DNA of 24,282 nucleotides from Pseudomonadota bacterium (GTDB lineage: Bacteria; Desulfobacterota; Anaeroferrophillalia; Anaeroferrophillales; Tharpellaceae): assembly GCA_030641485.1 (NCBI GenBank), contig DAOWHJ010000070.1, positions 1-24,282 of the forward strand, written 5' to 3'. A program made the translations under genes and the position numbers. Below the pieces are notes generated by a model, which did no database searches, had not been told where the DNA came from, and saw only the letters and a program-made list of their open reading frames with translations. This document shows positions 22,769 to 24,282 of this stretch, one piece after another. How positions within the stretch are numbered: the first letter of the stretch is position 1; the number at the start of each line of letters is the position of its first letter.

Positions 22769-24282
22769 TCACGAAAACAGGCGCTTTATTTCACGACGTC
22801 TGGCACTCCGACGAAGCCAGGCAATAAGCCCGGCAAAGATTACCAGCAGTGGCAACCCAACCAAGTTGGCCCCTTTTATCAGGCTGCGACTTTCGGGAGC
22901 GATATCTACCAGTGGATTAAAACGCTGAGTTTTACTGCGTAACACCGCCAAACTCTGACGCCCGTTAAGATAGTCAACCATATTCAGTAACAATTGGGCG
23001 TTAGGCGTAGCTCCGGCTTCATCAACTATATTATTGCGTAAGATATCAGCCGACCCAACCACGATTATACGCCCGGGCTTACCTTGATCGAAACGATTAC
23101 CACTACTTGAAAGTCCACCGTCGGCAATGAGAGTCGCAAGAACCTTGGCTTTTGCCGCGGTTGCGTCATCGGCGAGATCTTCACTGTTGATATCAACAGC
23201 GTTTTCAGCCCCCTCTTTACCCGTTGGTTTTTCCGGTAACGGTTGGCCACTGAAGTAACTTGAGAATGAACCTTCAAGTAGATAGGCCAAAGCCTGTTTT
23301 GCAAATTGCTTCTCATCGACTGGCGGCTGCATCGTCATGGGGTTAAGATCAATGCGATTTTTCATCAACCAGGAACGCTCTGAAGATGAGAAAAGTTGCG
23401 TCACTTCGATACCGCTGAGACTAAGTTTTTCACTATCAAGTGTAAGCGGGGCCGCTTTGATCATTACCAGACCCTTGATATTCTTGATAAAAGGAAAATC
23501 CTTATTAATATTTTCATTCTCAAGTAAGGGGGCAAAGTATAAAGAGCGCTCACCTCCGCCCTGATTCTGAGGTAGCTGTTGCTTAAAACACTCCTGATCC
23601 ATAACATAAGCGGTCCCGATATCAACCCCATAATGACTGATAAGTTTCTCCAGGCCAGTTGCAACTGGCACATAGCTTGGCCCCTGCCCCATCATCATCA
23701 TGTTCTGCTGCGGCATCTGCTCTTTAAAAGGATCATAAAAGAGCGCCAGGTTATTACCCTGCATCAGGAATTGATCGAGAATATAGAGTTCGTAATCGGT
23801 AAAACTCTCGGTGGGCCGAACGATTATCAGGGTTTTGATTCCAGCCAGAGAACTCATCTTATCCAACGCCACCATTTTGGGTGCGTACTCCTGACTTAAA
23901 AGGCCATAAAAGTTAGAGACGCTGTCAGCCGGAGGCTGGCCCGGCATGGGTCGGGCTGCCATCAGCGGCAAAGTACCATGCCCACTTAAATAGCCAATCT
24001 GTTCGTTGATACCAATAACATCCTCTATAACTGCATTGAGAATGCTTTCAAGTTCGGCAATCGGAGTCAACCTGTACTGTTGCCCAAAAATCGGTACGTT
24101 TACAACTGAGATCAGATCAATATCCTCCCGTTTATCAGAAAATGAAACTGTCAAACCGGCATAACCATGATCGCCGGGAATCAAGACTCCCTGAGGGTCA
24201 TTAAAGGGCTTCCATTGAAGCTCCATGATATTTTCTGCTGATGCCTTTTGAGCGGCATCAGCATCCTGGCTCGGATCTAGAA
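22769..24282 (-). CDS. GldG-like ABC-transport auxiliary protein (5' end cut by window)
   Basis: The frame is open to the right edge; the internal Met at 24226 is probably not the start because reading continues in frame through the last 56 bases. About 503 residues are visible. Features: VIGINEQIGYLSGHG, LIIVRPTESFTDYELYILDQFLMQGNNLALFYDPF, and near the C terminus VVGSADILRNNIVDEAG...NMVDYLNG followed by one membrane helix (LVGLPLLVIFAGLIAWL) and a basic tail. This is the GldG / ABC_transp_aux family, seen with GldA/GldF ABC subunits in gliding and non-gliding bacteria. The upstream transporter genes should lie beyond the edge. Confidence 0.85.
   Translation of the reverse strand, partial: LDPSQDADAAQKASAENIMELQWKPFNDPQGVLIPGDHGYAGLTVSFSDKREDIDLISVVNVPIFGQQYRLTPIAELESILNAVIEDVIGINEQIGYLSGHGTLPLMAARPMPGQPPADSVSNFYGLLSQEYAPKMVALDKMSSLAGIKTLIIVRPTESFTDYELYILDQFLMQGNNLALFYDPFKEQMPQQNMMMMGQGPSYVPVATGLEKLISHYGVDIGTAYVMDQECFKQQLPQNQGGGERSLYFAPLLENENINKDFPFIKNIKGLVMIKAAPLTLDSEKLSLSGIEVTQLFSSSERSWLMKNRIDLNPMTMQPPVDEKQFAKQALAYLLEGSFSSYFSGQPLPEKPTGKEGAENAVDINSEDLADDATAAKAKVLATLIADGGLSSSGNRFDQGKPGRIIVVGSADILRNNIVDEAGATPNAQLLLNMVDYLNGRQSLAVLRSKTQRFNPLVDIAPESRSLIKGANLVGLPLLVIFAGLIAWLRRSARRREIKRLFS

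Noticed and set aside
1..24282. CRISPR array, rRNA, tRNA or phage genes
   Set aside because: No regularly spaced repeats, no conserved rRNA segments, no complete tRNA fold and no integrase or structural phage genes were seen.

Overview
The window is about 24.3 kb in which every gene I can support lies on the minus strand, so transcription runs from high to low coordinates. The content suggests an anaerobic bacterium, most likely a Desulfobacterota (deltaproteobacterial) sulfate/sulfur reducer or syntroph. The pointers are many heterodisulfide-reductase (Hdr)-like iron-sulfur flavoproteins, a soluble thiol:fumarate-reductase-like FrdAB, a two-subunit class I fumarase, an NADH-oxidising NuoEF-type module of the bifurcating class, and a GldG/DUF4340 pair. 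The taxonomic guess is inference; there is no rRNA or other marker.

Layout, in transcription order. (1) 24282-18781 is an ordinary housekeeping block: gldG-like (cut by the window edge), a DUF4340 protein, a single-domain penicillin-binding transpeptidase, a TIGR01212/YhcC-type radical SAM protein and a lysophospholipid-acyltransferase-like protein. (2) 18780-18183 is about 600 bp without a gene. It holds a repeat-like tract, a very good sigma70-type promoter with a perfect 16-bp palindrome over its -10, and a leader of about 300 nt. (3) 18182-15179 is nuoE - nuoF - a short NuoG/HoxU-like protein, tightly overlapping, with no hydrogenase domain. (4) 15178-14991 contains a second promoter nearly identical to the first. 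(5) 14990-1 is one long apparent operon: fumA - fumB - hdrC1 - hdrB1 - hdrA1a (472-codon reading frame) - hdrA1b (662 aa) - hdrC2 - hdrB2 - hdrA2 (1023 aa fusion) - [139-bp MITE-like palindrome and a truncated antitoxin-like ORF] - mvhD - [REP-like inverted repeat] - frhB-like - frdB - frdA (3' end outside the window).

How it may work together (inference). Fumarase makes fumarate and FrdAB reduces it, or both run in reverse from succinate. NuoEF plus the NuoG-like protein would handle NADH. MvhD and the FrhB-like flavoprotein are usual electron-entry partners of HdrA. Four HdrA flavin modules and two complete HdrBC sets lie between these ends. The arrangement looks like a soluble flavin-based electron-bifurcating (or confurcating) NADH/ferredoxin:fumarate oxidoreductase, in which fumarate/succinate takes the place of the heterodisulfide. 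The two transcription units share a promoter/operator that resembles GntR/FadR-type sites, which supports their belonging to one system. I do not know this exact gene combination as a described enzyme. The most notable structural point is that hdrA1a + hdrA1b and the fused hdrA2 carry the same complementary split of HdrA domains, once as two genes and once as one.
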